Of a stretch of 55,138 nt of DNA, positions 7,278-16,636 are shown piece after piece. A model generated the notes under the pieces. It ran no database searches. It saw nothing but the letters and a program-made list of their open reading frames with translations, and was not told the origin of the DNA. The translations under genes and the position numbers were made by a program. Source of the DNA: Hyphomonadaceae bacterium (GTDB lineage Bacteria > Pseudomonadota > Alphaproteobacteria > Caulobacterales > Aquidulcibacteraceae); assembly GCA_021731815.1 (NCBI GenBank), contig JAKFWO010000003.1:1-55138 (forward strand), written 5' to 3'. How positions within the stretch are numbered: position 1 is the stretch's first letter; each line of letters begins with the position of its first letter.

Positions 7278-8447
7278 TCATTGCGCCCGCTCCTGCATCT
7301 TCCCGAGGTCGCTCAGGATGGCCTTCGCAGCACGCTCATGTGCGGGCGGGCCTTCGAGCCCCATCATCGCCAGCGCTTCCCGCTGGGCCTGACGCTGGCG
7401 ATCGGCCATTTCGGGGCGGGTCAGCAGCGGAAAGAGGTCCGCGGCGAGGATTTCGGGCCGGCATTCGTGCTGGATCCGCTCGGTGATTACCGGCGCATCA
7501 ACGGCAATATTGGCGAGCGTGATATATTTCTCCTTATAGAGCACATGTCGGGCGAGTTGATAGGTCGGCCAGTCGACCCGATAGGCTGCCACCACCGGCA
7601 GATCCTGAAGCATGCTCTCGGCCACCACGGTGCCCGAACAGGCAAGGCCTGCATTGCCGGCGCGCAAGAGGTCGGCCTTGGCTCCTTCGTCTGTGACGAG
7701 CGGGATATCGGCTCCGGCTTCGGAGAATCGCGCGCCGAGCCGGTCTTCCATCCCGCGGGCGGCGAGGGCAAGAACCCGCAGATCGGGAATTTGCGCTGTC
7801 AGCAAAGAAGCTGCGCGTGCAAAGACCGGTGCCAGCCGATCGATCTCGGCCAGTCGGCTGCCTGGTAAAACAACGAGGAGTGGGGCGTCCGGCGAAATCC
7901 CCTGCCGGGTACGAAACCCTGCATCATCTCCCGGCCGTGAGCGACCGAGTACCGGGTGTCCCACCAGCGTGAAATCCATGGGCAGGCCGGCATAAAACGG
8001 GGTTTCCAGCGCGCTGACCGCCAGCAAATGATCAAAGACGGCGGCGAGCTTGTGGGCACGCCCCGCGCGTGTCGCCCAGACCTGCGGGCCGATATATTTG
8101 ATCAACCGGATTTCCGGTGCCCTTCGCCGCAATTCCTTGGCGATACGAATCGTAAAGCCCCAGGAATCGATCAGCACGGCGGCTTTGGGACGCAGGGCAA
8201 GGACATGATCGAGATAGAGCCGCAAGGCGCGCCGCACCCGTGGCAGTGCCTTCAGCGCCTCCAGATAGCCGACAATAGCGAGATCGACCGGCGCAAAGGG
8301 CGGGGCTATTCCGCGCGCAGCCATTTCCGCCCCGCCAATTCCGGTGATAGCAAGATCGGGGCGCATTCCGTACAATGAATCAATGAGCTCAGCGCCGACC
8401 CGGTCGCCCGAGGCTTCGAGGGCCAGAATGAACAAATCCGGCTTCAT
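7278..8447 (-). CDS. lpxB: Lipid-A-disaccharide synthase
   Basis: This 389-residue GT-B (CAZy GT19) glycosyltransferase joins UDP-2,3-diacylglucosamine and lipid X to form the beta-1,6 disaccharide of lipid A on the inner face of the inner membrane. Family marks are EASGDRVGAELI at the N-terminus, a GIGGAEMAARG loop, YIGPQVWATRAGRA, VGHPVLGRSRPG and VLPGSRLAEIDRL. Length is normal. The start codon overlaps the lpxI stop as ATGA, so it is translationally coupled and last in the long envelope operon. The usual YxxPQVWAWR Trp is replaced by Thr here. Confidence 0.96.
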   Translation of the reverse strand: MKPDLFILALEASGDRVGAELIDSLYGMRPDLAITGIGGAEMAARGIAPPFAPVDLAIVGYLEALKALPRVRRALRLYLDHVLALRPKAAVLIDSWGFTIRIAKELRRRAPEIRLIKYIGPQVWATRAGRAHKLAAVFDHLLAVSALETPFYAGLPMDFTLVGHPVLGRSRPGDDAGFRTRQGISPDAPLLVVLPGSRLAEIDRLAPVFARAASLLTAQIPDLRVLALAARGMEDRLGARFSEAGADIPLVTDEGAKADLLRAGNAGLACSGTVVAESMLQDLPVVAAYRVDWPTYQLARHVLYKEKYITLANIAVDAPVITERIQHECRPEILAADLFPLLTRPEMADRQRQAQREALAMMGLEGPPAHERAAKAILSDLGKMQERAQ

Positions 8448-9328
8448 AAGGCGGTGCAGGAATTCGGGAACGATTGCGCATCGATCCCGATAAGGAACAT
8501 GCCGCGGGCATCGGCCTCCGCGACCAGCGCTTCCCTGTCCAGCACCAGCGTCCCACCGGCCTCCACGGCAATCCCGGCGAGGCCGGCCTCATAAGCGGCA
8601 AGGAGCGTTGCCATGCCGATCACCGGGGCGTCGAGGCGGCGGTCCTGACCCGGTTTCAACCGCTTGAGCAATATTCCCGCTGGTGCACCGGGCCGTCCGC
8701 GCAGGGATTGTCTGAGCCCTGCGACCCGTGCCAGCAGGGCGTCGGTGCCCTCCTGCGCCTCAACCGCAAGGACAAGGCCATTGGCGACCGCCGCCGCCTG
8801 GCCGATATCGAAGGCACCGAGCGCACCAGCCACCGCCCAGGCCAGCTCCATGTCGCGGTACCCGGCCTCATCGGGGGCGAGCCGGCCCCGGATGCCCGAA
8901 CGCGCAATGAGGTCGGGCGCAAGGTCGCCCAACCCGATCACATTAAATCCACGGTCCTCGAAGGCTTGCGCAATCACCCGCATCAACGCGTCATCGCCCT
9001 GTCGCGCCGCCGCGAGTGCAGCAGGCAGGAGCGCGGCCCCGCCGTCATCCAGCCGGAGCCTTGTCCAGTCCGGCCGCGTGAGATAGCCGGCAAACGCGAC
9101 TTTTCGGCAGCCGGCCGCTTCCAGAAAATGCATGGCCCGCCCGATCTCGCCCAGCGAGACCATGGCATCGCAATAATCGTGGGAGGTCGGGTTTTCGGAA
9201 AAGGCTTCCTCGATCCCGAGAACAAACACCTCCCGCCCGATTGCCCCGGCGGATTCAGCCACCGCACGCGGCAAATCCCCGGCACCGGCGATGAGACCCG
9301 TGATATTGCCGGCGAGGTCCGGATTCAT
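8444..9328 (-). CDS. lpxI: UDP-2,3-diacylglucosamine pyrophosphatase LpxI
   Basis: This 294-residue protein of the former DUF1009 family hydrolyses UDP-2,3-diacylglucosamine to lipid X and UMP, replacing the unrelated LpxH of enterics. Visible features are ITGLIAGAGDLPRAVAESA at the N-terminus and the C-terminal half with a DRRLDAPVIGMATL segment and a VEAGGTLVLDREALV stretch typical of the catalytic domain. It lies between lpxA and lpxB, overlapping lpxB by 4 bases and following lpxA by 5, the standard alphaproteobacterial order. Confidence 0.93.
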   Translation of the reverse strand: MNPDLAGNITGLIAGAGDLPRAVAESAGAIGREVFVLGIEEAFSENPTSHDYCDAMVSLGEIGRAMHFLEAAGCRKVAFAGYLTRPDWTRLRLDDGGAALLPAALAAARQGDDALMRVIAQAFEDRGFNVIGLGDLAPDLIARSGIRGRLAPDEAGYRDMELAWAVAGALGAFDIGQAAAVANGLVLAVEAQEGTDALLARVAGLRQSLRGRPGAPAGILLKRLKPGQDRRLDAPVIGMATLLAAYEAGLAGIAVEAGGTLVLDREALVAEADARGMFLIGIDAQSFPNSCTAL

Positions 9329-9333
9329 GGAGA

Positions 9334-10122
9334 CTAACGCGGCATGCCGAGCGGACGATCGCCGCCCTCGCGGATGAAGGTAAGGATCTCCATGACCTCC
9401 GGCTTGTCGTGATACACTTCATGGGCGTCCATCAGCCGTTCCTCGAACGTGCCTTCTTCAGCAAAGAGCAGCCGATAGGCCGCCCGCAATTCATGGATGA
9501 CGGCATTGGAAAAACCGCGCCGCCGCAGCCCGATAATGTTCAGGCCGTGGAGCCTGCCCTCACTGCCCACGGCCATTCCAAAGGGGATGATGTCGGTGGT
9601 GATCCTTGTCATGCCGCCGATAAAGGCATGACGCCCGATGCGGCAATATTGGTGGACGCCCGATAATCCGCCGATGGTGACATGATCGCCGATTTCGCAA
9701 TGCCCGCTCAGCAAGGCAACGCCGGTGAGAATGACATGATTGCCCAGCACGCAATCATGGGCGATATGGGCACCATTCATGATCAGGCAATGATCGCCGA
9801 TCCGGGTACGCCCATGCCCATGCGCCGTGCCGGGATGAATGGTCACGTTTTCGCGAATGACATTGTTCCGGCCGATGACCAGATCCGTATCCTCCCCGCG
9901 GAATTTGAGATCCTGGGGGGGGTGTCCAAGGGCGGCGAAGGGAAAGATTTGCGTTCCTGCACCAATCTCAACCCGGCCCGCGATCACGACATGGCTGTGC
10001 AGGGTGACCCCTTCATGGAGAACCACCCGAGGGCCGACGACACAGAACGGGCCGATTTTCACGCCCTCGGCGATTTGGGCAGCCTTGTCGATTGCGGCCA
10101 AAGGGCTGATTTCGATACTCAT
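9334..10122 (-). CDS. lpxA: UDP-N-acetylglucosamine acyltransferase
   Basis: This 262-residue trimeric left-handed beta-helix enzyme transfers a hydroxyacyl chain from ACP to the 3-OH of UDP-GlcNAc, the first step of lipid A synthesis. Hexapeptide repeats run from about residue 12 to 190. The catalytic His is in GAHIAHDC (the second His, about residue 122), and the C-terminal helical bundle begins at [20 protein letters not shown]. Length matches E. coli LpxA. It is the central gene of the lpxD-fabZ-lpxA-lpxI-lpxB run. Confidence 0.97.
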   Translation of the reverse strand: MSIEISPLAAIDKAAQIAEGVKIGPFCVVGPRVVLHEGVTLHSHVVIAGRVEIGAGTQIFPFAALGHPPQDLKFRGEDTDLVIGRNNVIRENVTIHPGTAHGHGRTRIGDHCLIMNGAHIAHDCVLGNHVILTGVALLSGHCEIGDHVTIGGLSGVHQYCRIGRHAFIGGMTRITTDIIPFGMAVGSEGRLHGLNIIGLRRRGFSNAVIHELRAAYRLLFAEEGTFEERLMDAHEVYHDKPEVMEILTFIREGGDRPLGMPR

Positions 10123-10143
10123 GGAAACAGGCTCCGGACAGGC

Positions 10144-10656
10144 CTAGAGTTCGGCGCGCTTGGCCGCAAACACGGCTTGCGCAGCAAGTGTTTCGCCGAT
10201 CATCGCCTTGCCTTCGAATTTGAAGATGCCATTGCGCTGAAACACGAATTTCACATGCAGCGCCAGTTGCGCGCCTGGTCGCACGGGTGCGCGAAACCGT
10301 GCATCCTGGACCCCCATGAACAGGATGATCGTGCGTCCGATATCGATATCATGGGTCTTGGACACCAGAAGGGCACTGGTCTGGGCCATGGCCTCGATGA
10401 TCAACACACCAGGCAGGATCGGCGATTCCGGGTAATGGCCCGCAAAATAAGGTTCATTGGCCGCAACATTCTTGATGCCGATCAGGCTGATGCCGGGCTG
10501 ATAATCCTCAGCCCGGTCCACGAACAGGAATGGCGGCCGATGTGGCAAACGGGCGCGCACTTCGTCATGCTCGATCGACGGGCCGATGGCGATCAGGCCA
10601 GAGGCGGGCCCGCTGCTGCCATTGGCAGTCTCGCCTCCAATAATGGCTTCATTCAT
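10144..10656 (-). CDS. fabZ: 3-hydroxyacyl-[ACP] dehydratase FabZ
   Basis: This hot-dog-fold dehydratase of about 170 residues acts in type II fatty acid synthesis. Motifs are [38 protein letters not shown] (the catalytic His in FAGHYP and the catalytic Glu in IEAMAQ) and a terminal beta segment [15 protein letters not shown] prefer ATG 10656, preceded by GAGG at a spacing of 8 and overlapping the lpxD stop; upstream in-frame starts at 10677 and 10722 would add an unlikely tail. FabZ competes with LpxA and LpxD for hydroxyacyl-ACP, so its co-translation with them balances phospholipid and lipid A production. Confidence 0.95.
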   Translation of the reverse strand: MNEAIIGGETANGSSGPASGLIAIGPSIEHDEVRARLPHRPPFLFVDRAEDYQPGISLIGIKNVAANEPYFAGHYPESPILPGVLIIEAMAQTSALLVSKTHDIDIGRTIILFMGVQDARFRAPVRPGAQLALHVKFVFQRNGIFKFEGKAMIGETLAAQAVFAAKRAEL

Positions 10657-11704
10657 CCTCTTGTCCTCGATTTTCATCTTTGGCGCGCATTCTCGCACGC
10701 TTTCGCAATTCTGCCACGCCACGCATCCAGGCGCGCACCGGCTGGGCAGGGATTCCGCCCCAGATCTCGCCTGCCGGCACGTCGTGCATCAGTCCCGAAT
10801 AGGCCGCAAGCTGAGTGCGGTCGCCCATGCGTACATGGTCGGCAAGGCCCGCACGGCCGCCCAATTGCACATAATCGCCAAGTTCGACACTGCCCGAGAT
10901 GCCGCCATGCGCCGCAATCGCACAATGCCGCCCGATCCGGACATTATGCGCGATCTGAACGAGATTATCGATCTTTGTGCCTTCGCCGATCATTGTGTCA
11001 CGCAGCATGCCGCGGTCAATGGTTGTATTGGCCCCGATGGAAACCCGGTCCTGGAGAATGACCCGGCCGAGATGTGGCAATTCATGCAGCGCTCCCTCAT
11101 GCAAGGAGAGACCGAAGCCCGGCCCGCCGATAATGGTTCCGGCTCCGATCCGCACCCCGTCTCCGATCAGCGCATGGCCGATCACCGCATGGGCGGCGAT
11201 GACGCATGCCCGCCCGATCGCGCAGCCCGGGCCGATCACCACGCCCGGGCCAATCACGCTGTCTGCACCGATTTCCGCATCGGGCCCGATCTGTGCATTC
11301 GGGTGGATGATTGCGGTCGTGGAAACCCGGGCGGTCGGTGAAATTGCAGATTCACCGGCGAGGAGATCGCGCTCGACAAACATCGCCGCGCAGGCCCGGG
11401 CAAAGGAAAAGCGGGGATTGGCAGAGACCAGCGCAATGCTTCCGGCATTGATGACGGCGTGCGCATGCTTTTCGCGCACGAAGCACGCCGCCGCTGCGAG
11501 TGCAGCCGGCGGTGACACATCGCTTCGTGTCGAATCAAAAAATACGAAATCCTCCGGCCCGGCGCTTTCGGGCTCGGCGCAGCCGGAGATCCGGGCATCG
11601 GATCCATTGCCGCGCATCCCCACACCACAGGTCTCGGCCAATTGCCGGACCGTGATCGGGGTCGAAACGCGCCAAAATCGCTGATCGATCACAGATTTCC
11701 CCAC
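10649..11704 (-). CDS. lpxD: UDP-3-O-acylglucosamine N-acyltransferase
   Basis: This 351-residue enzyme adds the second hydroxyacyl chain (N-linked) in lipid A synthesis. It has an N-terminal uridine-binding domain (about 1-110), a long left-handed beta-helix of hexapeptide repeats (about 110-310) and a short C-terminal helix. The catalytic His lies in [10 protein letters not shown], followed by [20 protein letters not shown]. The gene begins a translationally coupled run: its stop overlaps fabZ by 8 bases. The 209-base gap to skp contains a minus-strand terminator, suggesting that lpxD and the genes after it have partly independent transcription. Confidence 0.96.
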   Translation of the reverse strand: MGKSVIDQRFWRVSTPITVRQLAETCGVGMRGNGSDARISGCAEPESAGPEDFVFFDSTRSDVSPPAALAAAACFVREKHAHAVINAGSIALVSANPRFSFARACAAMFVERDLLAGESAISPTARVSTTAIIHPNAQIGPDAEIGADSVIGPGVVIGPGCAIGRACVIAAHAVIGHALIGDGVRIGAGTIIGGPGFGLSLHEGALHELPHLGRVILQDRVSIGANTTIDRGMLRDTMIGEGTKIDNLVQIAHNVRIGRHCAIAAHGGISGSVELGDYVQLGGRAGLADHVRMGDRTQLAAYSGLMHDVPAGEIWGGIPAQPVRAWMRGVAELRKRARMRAKDENRGQEDE

Positions 11705-11796
11705 CCGTCTGCGCGCCGATCCTGGTCAGCAAAGCCGCAGCATGCGCCGGAATAGACCTGCCCAGCAGGGAAAACAAGCAAGCGCGGCTGCGAAAG

Positions 11797-11823
11797 AAAA
11801 AGGGACCGGCGCAGGCCGGCCCC
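11797..11823 (-). terminator. Candidate intrinsic terminator between skp and lpxD
   Basis: On the minus strand GGGGCCGGC-CTGC-GCCGGTCCC forms a stem of at least eight pairs with one mismatch and is followed by TTTTT (11801-11797). It lies about 90 bases after the skp stop and 93 bases before lpxD, so it would attenuate read-through from bamA-skp into the lpx genes. Confidence 0.6.
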
Positions 11824-11852
11824 TCCGAAAATATGCTCATGCACAGTAAGGT

Positions 11853-11891
11853 CCGCCCTTCCAGGGTCACATCCTGATCCTGGAAGGGCGG
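11853..11891. repeat. Perfect 13-base hairpin in the skp-lpxD gap
   Basis: CCGCCCTTCCAGG (11853-11865) and CCTGGAAGGGCGG (11879-11891) form a perfect stem around a 13-base loop, 23 bases after the skp stop. There is no T-run on either side, so it is more likely an mRNA 3'-end stabiliser or processing site than a terminator. Confidence 0.65.
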
Positions 11892-11913
11892 GTTGATGCA
11901 GAAATACCGGCAA

Positions 11914-12534
11914 TCAGCCGCAGGCGGGCTTGTAGCCTTCAGGTACCGGATCCGGAATATTGACCTTGATGACGTTGACGGCTTTAACCTTGGCATCCAG
12001 CTTTTGCAGGATCTCGGCGGTCACGTCGACGGTTGGCGACGACCAGGTGACATTGGCACGATCAATCATGATCGTGGCGTTGCGGGCCTTGGACACTTCA
12101 TCGATGATCGGGCGCAATTGCTTGGAGAATTCGCCCTGCGCGCAGCGATTGGTGATTTCGAGCTCCGCCCGGCGACGTTCCTGCAGACGTTGCAGACCCT
12201 GCCCGTCGCGCTGGAGTGCTTCGTACCGCGTCTTGAGATCGCCATTGACCCTCTGCGCACGCGCCTGTTCATTGAGCGGGGCGAGGATCTGGCTCAGCGC
12301 CTTGTCCTCGGTTTCGACGGCCTTGGCCTTGGTTTCGAGCTCGGTGCGGAGCTGATTGCCGATGGTGGTCAGCTTGTTGCCGAGATCCTTGGCCGCGAGG
12401 CTGTCCTTGGCGATCTTTTCGCCGTCGAACACCAGGATGACCACCTGCGCCTGGGCGACGCTGGCGGTCCCCATAGCGAGTGCAAGGCCGAGGCCAAGGG
12501 CACGAAGGCCAAATACTCCATTGTTCTGCTTCAT
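11914..12534 (-). CDS. skp: OmpH/Skp family periplasmic chaperone
   Basis: This 206-residue secreted protein has a signal peptide ending at ...ASVAQAQVV and a long charged coiled-coil middle (about 45-150), the tentacle region of the Skp trimer. Skp holds unfolded outer-membrane proteins in the periplasm and hands them to BamA. It is encoded directly behind bamA with a 14-base gap, the usual pairing. The C-terminus ends in a single Cys (GYKPACG), which is paired with another Cys in NRCAQGE in the coiled coil, unusual for Skp but seen only as sequence here. Confidence 0.88.
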   Translation of the reverse strand: MKQNNGVFGLRALGLGLALAMGTASVAQAQVVILVFDGEKIAKDSLAAKDLGNKLTTIGNQLRTELETKAKAVETEDKALSQILAPLNEQARAQRVNGDLKTRYEALQRDGQGLQRLQERRRAELEITNRCAQGEFSKQLRPIIDEVSKARNATIMIDRANVTWSSPTVDVTAEILQKLDAKVKAVNVIKVNIPDPVPEGYKPACG

Positions 12535-12548
12535 TACTTTCCCTCTTG

Positions 12549-14987
12549 CTAGAACCGGGTCCCGGTCTGGAACTGGAAGCCCTGAATTTGATCGAACCGT
12601 TCGCGAATGAACGGAACTGCGAAATCGAAGCGCACGGGGCCGAATGGCGATTGCCAGAAGACACTGACGCCATAGGTCGCCCGCAGACTTGCCCCATCAT
12701 CGACAAAGATGCGCTGGCTCTGGCCCAGCCCATTGATAAACGACACATCCACACGGTCTTCATCGTCGACGAATCCGACCGTTCCGGCCTCCAGAAAGAG
12801 ACTCCCCAAAATGCCGAACTGCTTGGGCAGGCCAAGCGGGAAACTGACTTCGAGTGTCGCCTGGTCGAAGAATTTTCCCCCGATCGCATTGCTGCGCTGA
12901 ATGTTGAAGCCACGAGGGTCGTTGCCGTCCACCGTGGCGATCAATTGCCGTGGGCCAAGCCCGGCAATATCGAAGCCACGGAAATTGGACCCTCCGCGGA
13001 AGAAACGGTCATTGATGCGAACGGAATCGCCACCAAAGCCCGTGATATAGCCGGCGCGCAGATTGAGACTGGCGACCACGCCCGGCAAAAGCCCGCGATA
13101 GAACCCGAGATCAGCCTGACTGCGCACATATCGTACATCACCACCCAGCCCCGCGAGTGACTGACCGATACTCAGATCGAAGCCGCGCGTCGGTGTGATG
13201 GGGTCATTCCGGCGGTCCCAGCGGAAATTATAGCCGATCTGCGAAGTGACGAACTGGCCCTGTTGATTGGTAATCGTGCTCGGCAACAAGCCTTGCCCGA
13301 TCAGGTTGTCATCGACCTGAATATTGTCGAATTGAAGGCGGTAGGACAATCCAAGGCTGGTGTCCTCGGTCACCGGAAAGCCGGCATTCAGTGAGAAACC
13401 GGTGGATTGGGTGGTAAACCCGGCTTCGCGCGAAAAATCCGAGCGCACCGTGAACAGATTGAAGCCCGCAGACAGATTGCGCCCGAGAAAGCGTGGCTCG
13501 GTAAAGGCGATATCGGCCTGCTGGCTGCGCGAGCTTGCCGAAATCAGAAAGCGCAGAAACTGGCCGCGCCCGCGCAGATTGCGCTGGCTGACCGAGACGT
13601 TGAAAAAGAAATTCTCAAAAGTTGAGAAGCCGGCACCAAGTGACAATTCCCCGGTGGGTTGTTCGGTGACTTTCACTTCCACCGAGGTCCGGTCCGGTTG
13701 GGAGCCCGGCTTTTCGCTGATCTCGACGTCGCCGAAATAGCCGAGGGAACGCACGCGGTTGCGCGAGCGGTCAATGGCCACACGATTGAAGGCATCGCCC
13801 TCGGCAAAACGTAATTGCCGGCGCACGACCGGGTCGAGCGTCACAGTATTGCCAACGATGTCGATGCGATCCAGATACACGCGCGGCCCTTCGTCAATAG
13901 CGAAGGTAATGTCCACGGTCTTGTTGTCAGCATTGCGGCGGGTCCGCGGCCGAACTTCGACAAAGGCGTAGCCGCCGATCCCTGCGACATTCTCCAGCGC
14001 CTCGATCGAGGTCTGGATCAGTGCGCCATTATATTGGGAATTGCTCTTGATCGGCACGAAATTGCGCAGGGCCTGACCCGACAATTTGTTGAGCTTGGTC
14101 TCGACCTTGATCTCGCCGAATTTGAATTTTTCGCCTTCCTCGATGGTCATGGTGACCAGAAAGTCTTTCTGGTCCGGGGTCAATTGCGCGACCGCCGACA
14201 CGACGCGAAAATCGGCATAGCCCTTGTTGGTGTAGAACTCGCGCAATTTCTCGCGGTCGAATTCCAGCCGGTCGGGATCGTAATTGTCGTTGGAACTCAG
14301 AAACCGCCACAGACGCGATTGCTTGGTCACGATGGCATTGCGCAAATCATTGTCGCTGTATTTCTTGTTGCCAAGAAAATTGATGGCGCGCACGCCGGTT
14401 TTCGGCCCCTCGGCGATCTCGAAAATGACATCGACGCGGTTCTGGTCGAGCTTTTTATAGGTCGGTGTCACGGTTGCCGCAAAGCGACCCGCGCGGCGAT
14501 AGAGTTCGAGAATCTTCTGTACATCGGCCTGGACACGCGAGGCGGTGAACACCGACCGTGCCTTGATCTGAACCTCTTCCTCGAGTTTCATCGATTGCAG
14601 CGACCGGTTGCCCTCGAAATTGATCTTGTTGATGATCGGATTCTCGGTCACGCTCACCACAAGGTCGTCGCCCCGGCGATCGATCGAGACATCCGAGAAA
14701 AAACCCGTGGCAAACAAGGTCTTGAACGAAGCATCCAGTAATTCAGGGTCGAAATTGTCCCCCGGCTGCACGGACAGATAGGAGCCGATGGTTTCCGGCT
14801 CGACCCGTGAATTGCCCTCGACCAGAATGGCGCGAATTCGGCCCTGGGCAGGGTCCCCGGCGGTATCGGGGACCGCCTCCTGGGCTTCGGCACTTGCCGG
14901 AGCCAAGACAAAAACGAAGCCGACACCCGTGGCAAAACTCGACCACGCTGCTGCTCCGAGCATCAGAGAACGTACAAATTCCCGCAT
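12549..14987 (-). CDS. bamA: Outer membrane protein assembly factor BamA
   Basis: This 812-residue Omp85 protein inserts beta-barrel proteins into the outer membrane. A signal peptide (cleavage near ASAEAQEA) is followed by five POTRA domains, recognisable by IRAILVEGNSRVEPETI, INKINFEGNRSL, GVRAINFLGNKKYSD, FKFGEIKVET and LDRIDIVGNTVT. A 16-strand barrel follows from about residue 440. The lid-loop motif reads FRGFDIAG (usual VRGF/Y), and the last strand ends in Phe (FQTGTRF), the beta-signal. I chose ATG 14987, with AGGTG upstream; the frame is open to 15146 without support. Confidence 0.96.
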   Translation of the reverse strand: MREFVRSLMLGAAAWSSFATGVGFVFVLAPASAEAQEAVPDTAGDPAQGRIRAILVEGNSRVEPETIGSYLSVQPGDNFDPELLDASFKTLFATGFFSDVSIDRRGDDLVVSVTENPIINKINFEGNRSLQSMKLEEEVQIKARSVFTASRVQADVQKILELYRRAGRFAATVTPTYKKLDQNRVDVIFEIAEGPKTGVRAINFLGNKKYSDNDLRNAIVTKQSRLWRFLSSNDNYDPDRLEFDREKLREFYTNKGYADFRVVSAVAQLTPDQKDFLVTMTIEEGEKFKFGEIKVETKLNKLSGQALRNFVPIKSNSQYNGALIQTSIEALENVAGIGGYAFVEVRPRTRRNADNKTVDITFAIDEGPRVYLDRIDIVGNTVTLDPVVRRQLRFAEGDAFNRVAIDRSRNRVRSLGYFGDVEISEKPGSQPDRTSVEVKVTEQPTGELSLGAGFSTFENFFFNVSVSQRNLRGRGQFLRFLISASSRSQQADIAFTEPRFLGRNLSAGFNLFTVRSDFSREAGFTTQSTGFSLNAGFPVTEDTSLGLSYRLQFDNIQVDDNLIGQGLLPSTITNQQGQFVTSQIGYNFRWDRRNDPITPTRGFDLSIGQSLAGLGGDVRYVRSQADLGFYRGLLPGVVASLNLRAGYITGFGGDSVRINDRFFRGGSNFRGFDIAGLGPRQLIATVDGNDPRGFNIQRSNAIGGKFFDQATLEVSFPLGLPKQFGILGSLFLEAGTVGFVDDEDRVDVSFINGLGQSQRIFVDDGASLRATYGVSVFWQSPFGPVRFDFAVPFIRERFDQIQGFQFQTGTRF

Positions 14988-15142
14988 CCCGCACCTTTTC
15001 CATTTGCGACCGGAATCCGGACGCTGGAGTATCATGTCCCCGGGCATTTTTCTTTCTGACACAAAAAAACGAAGCTGGATCCAGCCCCGTCCGCTTGTGG
15101 CATTCTCCCGTTTTCTGTCTGCGTTTCCCTGGGGACGTCCCC

Positions 15143-16375
15143 TCACGACAATACCGCCCCGATTTGGTCGAAAATCCCGAATCTGCGCAAATCATTCCAT
15201 GTGGCAAAGACAGCCAGCAAGAGAATGGCCGCAAAGCCCAGCCGGAACATCGCGCCCTCTGCCCCCGCCCCGAGCGGACGCCCGCGCAGGGCCTCCAGTC
15301 CGTAAAGCACAAGTCTGCCGCCGTCCAGAACCGGGATCGGCAGCAAATTGGTCATTCCGATGCTGATCGACAGGATCGCCGAGAACAGGAACAGCGCCCG
15401 CACCGCCGATGCAACCCGTGTGCCCCAGCCGGCTTCCGCATTGGCCTCGCCCCCCGAAACAGCGGTGACGAGCTTGCCCGGGGCATAAGCGATGGCGATG
15501 GGGCCGCTGATATCCTGCCCGTTTTCGCGGCCGGTGAAGATCCTGCCGATATAGGTTCCGGTCGAGGCGATGATCGTCCAGCATTGCTCGCTTCCGCGCG
15601 CCAAAGCCGCGATTGGCCCGTAGCGGACGGGAACCAGATCCTCCGGTCGTGGCCGCCCCTGAAGTCCCAAAACCCCGATGGAACGCTTTCCGGCGAAATC
15701 GTCGACGATTTCGCGACGCTGCGGCGTGGCCGTCAGTGTCAGGCTTTGTTCTCCGCGGCGCACTTCAAACGCGATGGGCGTGTCGGCCCGCAAGGAAACC
15801 ATGGTTCGCAGATCTTCGAAGGTTTTCACCCGGATGCCATCGGCCCGGATCACGATATCGCCGGGGGCAAATCCTGCAGAAGCCGCGGCGCTTCCCGCCG
15901 CCACCCCATCGACGCGCGCCGGCGGTCGCGATTCACCAATCATGAGATAAAAGCCTGCGAAAATCAGGATCCCGAGCAAAAAACTCGCCACCGGGCCGGC
16001 AGCAACGATTGCAGCCCGCCGCCAAACCGGCTGATAATGATAGAGTCCGGTCGCCTGCAATTTCCGGCGTTCGGCGGGATCGGTCGGTCGCTGGCCCGGA
16101 TCTTCCGCCGGTGTACTCGACGCATCCGCATCGCCCACGAATTTGACATAGCCCCCGACCGGCCAGCGGGCCAGCCGCCAGATCATGCCATGACGGTCGC
16201 GCCGTTCCCAGATCGCCGTGCCAAAGCCGATCGAGAAGACCTCGCAGCGGACCTTCAGCCAGCGCGCGACCTGAAAATGTCCCCATTCATGGGCGACCAC
16301 GACAAAGGCAATGACGAGAACAAAGGACAGCGCAAAAATGAGCCCGCTTTGCGCCCAATTGATAATCGCTGCCAT
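15143..16375 (-). CDS. rseP: Site-2 protease RseP (zinc metalloprotease)
   Basis: This 410-residue inner-membrane protease cleaves transmembrane anti-sigma factors and leftover signal peptides. HEWGH (residues 29-33) within the first membrane segment provides zinc ligands. A PDZ domain lies in the middle (around GFAPGDIVIRADGI), and the third-ligand motif is LPIPVLDGGRLVLYG, where the residue after GG is Arg rather than the common His. Four membrane segments are predicted by eye. The gene lies between dxr and bamA, with a promoter-like sequence in the 261-base upstream gap. Confidence 0.94.
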   Translation of the reverse strand: MAAIINWAQSGLIFALSFVLVIAFVVVAHEWGHFQVARWLKVRCEVFSIGFGTAIWERRDRHGMIWRLARWPVGGYVKFVGDADASSTPAEDPGQRPTDPAERRKLQATGLYHYQPVWRRAAIVAAGPVASFLLGILIFAGFYLMIGESRPPARVDGVAAGSAAASAGFAPGDIVIRADGIRVKTFEDLRTMVSLRADTPIAFEVRRGEQSLTLTATPQRREIVDDFAGKRSIGVLGLQGRPRPEDLVPVRYGPIAALARGSEQCWTIIASTGTYIGRIFTGRENGQDISGPIAIAYAPGKLVTAVSGGEANAEAGWGTRVASAVRALFLFSAILSISIGMTNLLPIPVLDGGRLVLYGLEALRGRPLGAGAEGAMFRLGFAAILLLAVFATWNDLRRFGIFDQIGAVLS

Positions 16376-16499
16376 ACTTCCTCCTGTGTGGCCGGTTCGC
16401 TTCCCTGCCAGGGGCGAAGGGCCTGATTTCTTGTCCTGCCGGGGTCGGCCGAAGCCGCAACCAACAGACAGTGACGATCAATTGTGGCCGAATGCCCTG

Positions 16500-16528
16500 A
16501 TTGTATGAGCATCGGCCGCTCTTGTCAG
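16500..16528 (-). promoter_or_regulatory. Candidate sigma-70 promoter of rseP
   Basis: On the minus strand CTGACA (16528-16523) is followed after exactly 17 bases by TACAAT (16505-16500), both one mismatch or so from consensus. Transcription would begin near 16493, about 118 bases before rseP, in the largest gap of the envelope cluster. This suggests a second transcription entry for rseP-bamA-skp. Confidence 0.5.
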
Positions 16529-16636
16529 ATCAAAGGTCATTTCCGGCGACCGCACAAAACGCTCATTGGGGTTCAAATCGCGCGAAAACCAAATTAACAC
16601 GCAGTTAGCTGACAATTTCGGGCGATCCGGTGCCGG

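Noticed and set aside
9682-11061. Long plus-strand open frame (459 codons) opposite lpxA, fabZ and lpxD
   Set aside because: It is antisense to well-supported genes; the regular Asp/Gly/His pattern is a reflection of their hexapeptide repeats in the complementary strand.
14807-16426. Plus-strand open frame of 539 codons opposite bamA and rseP
   Set aside because: Composition is Arg/Pro/Gln-rich noise and the opposite strand encodes conserved RseP and BamA motifs.
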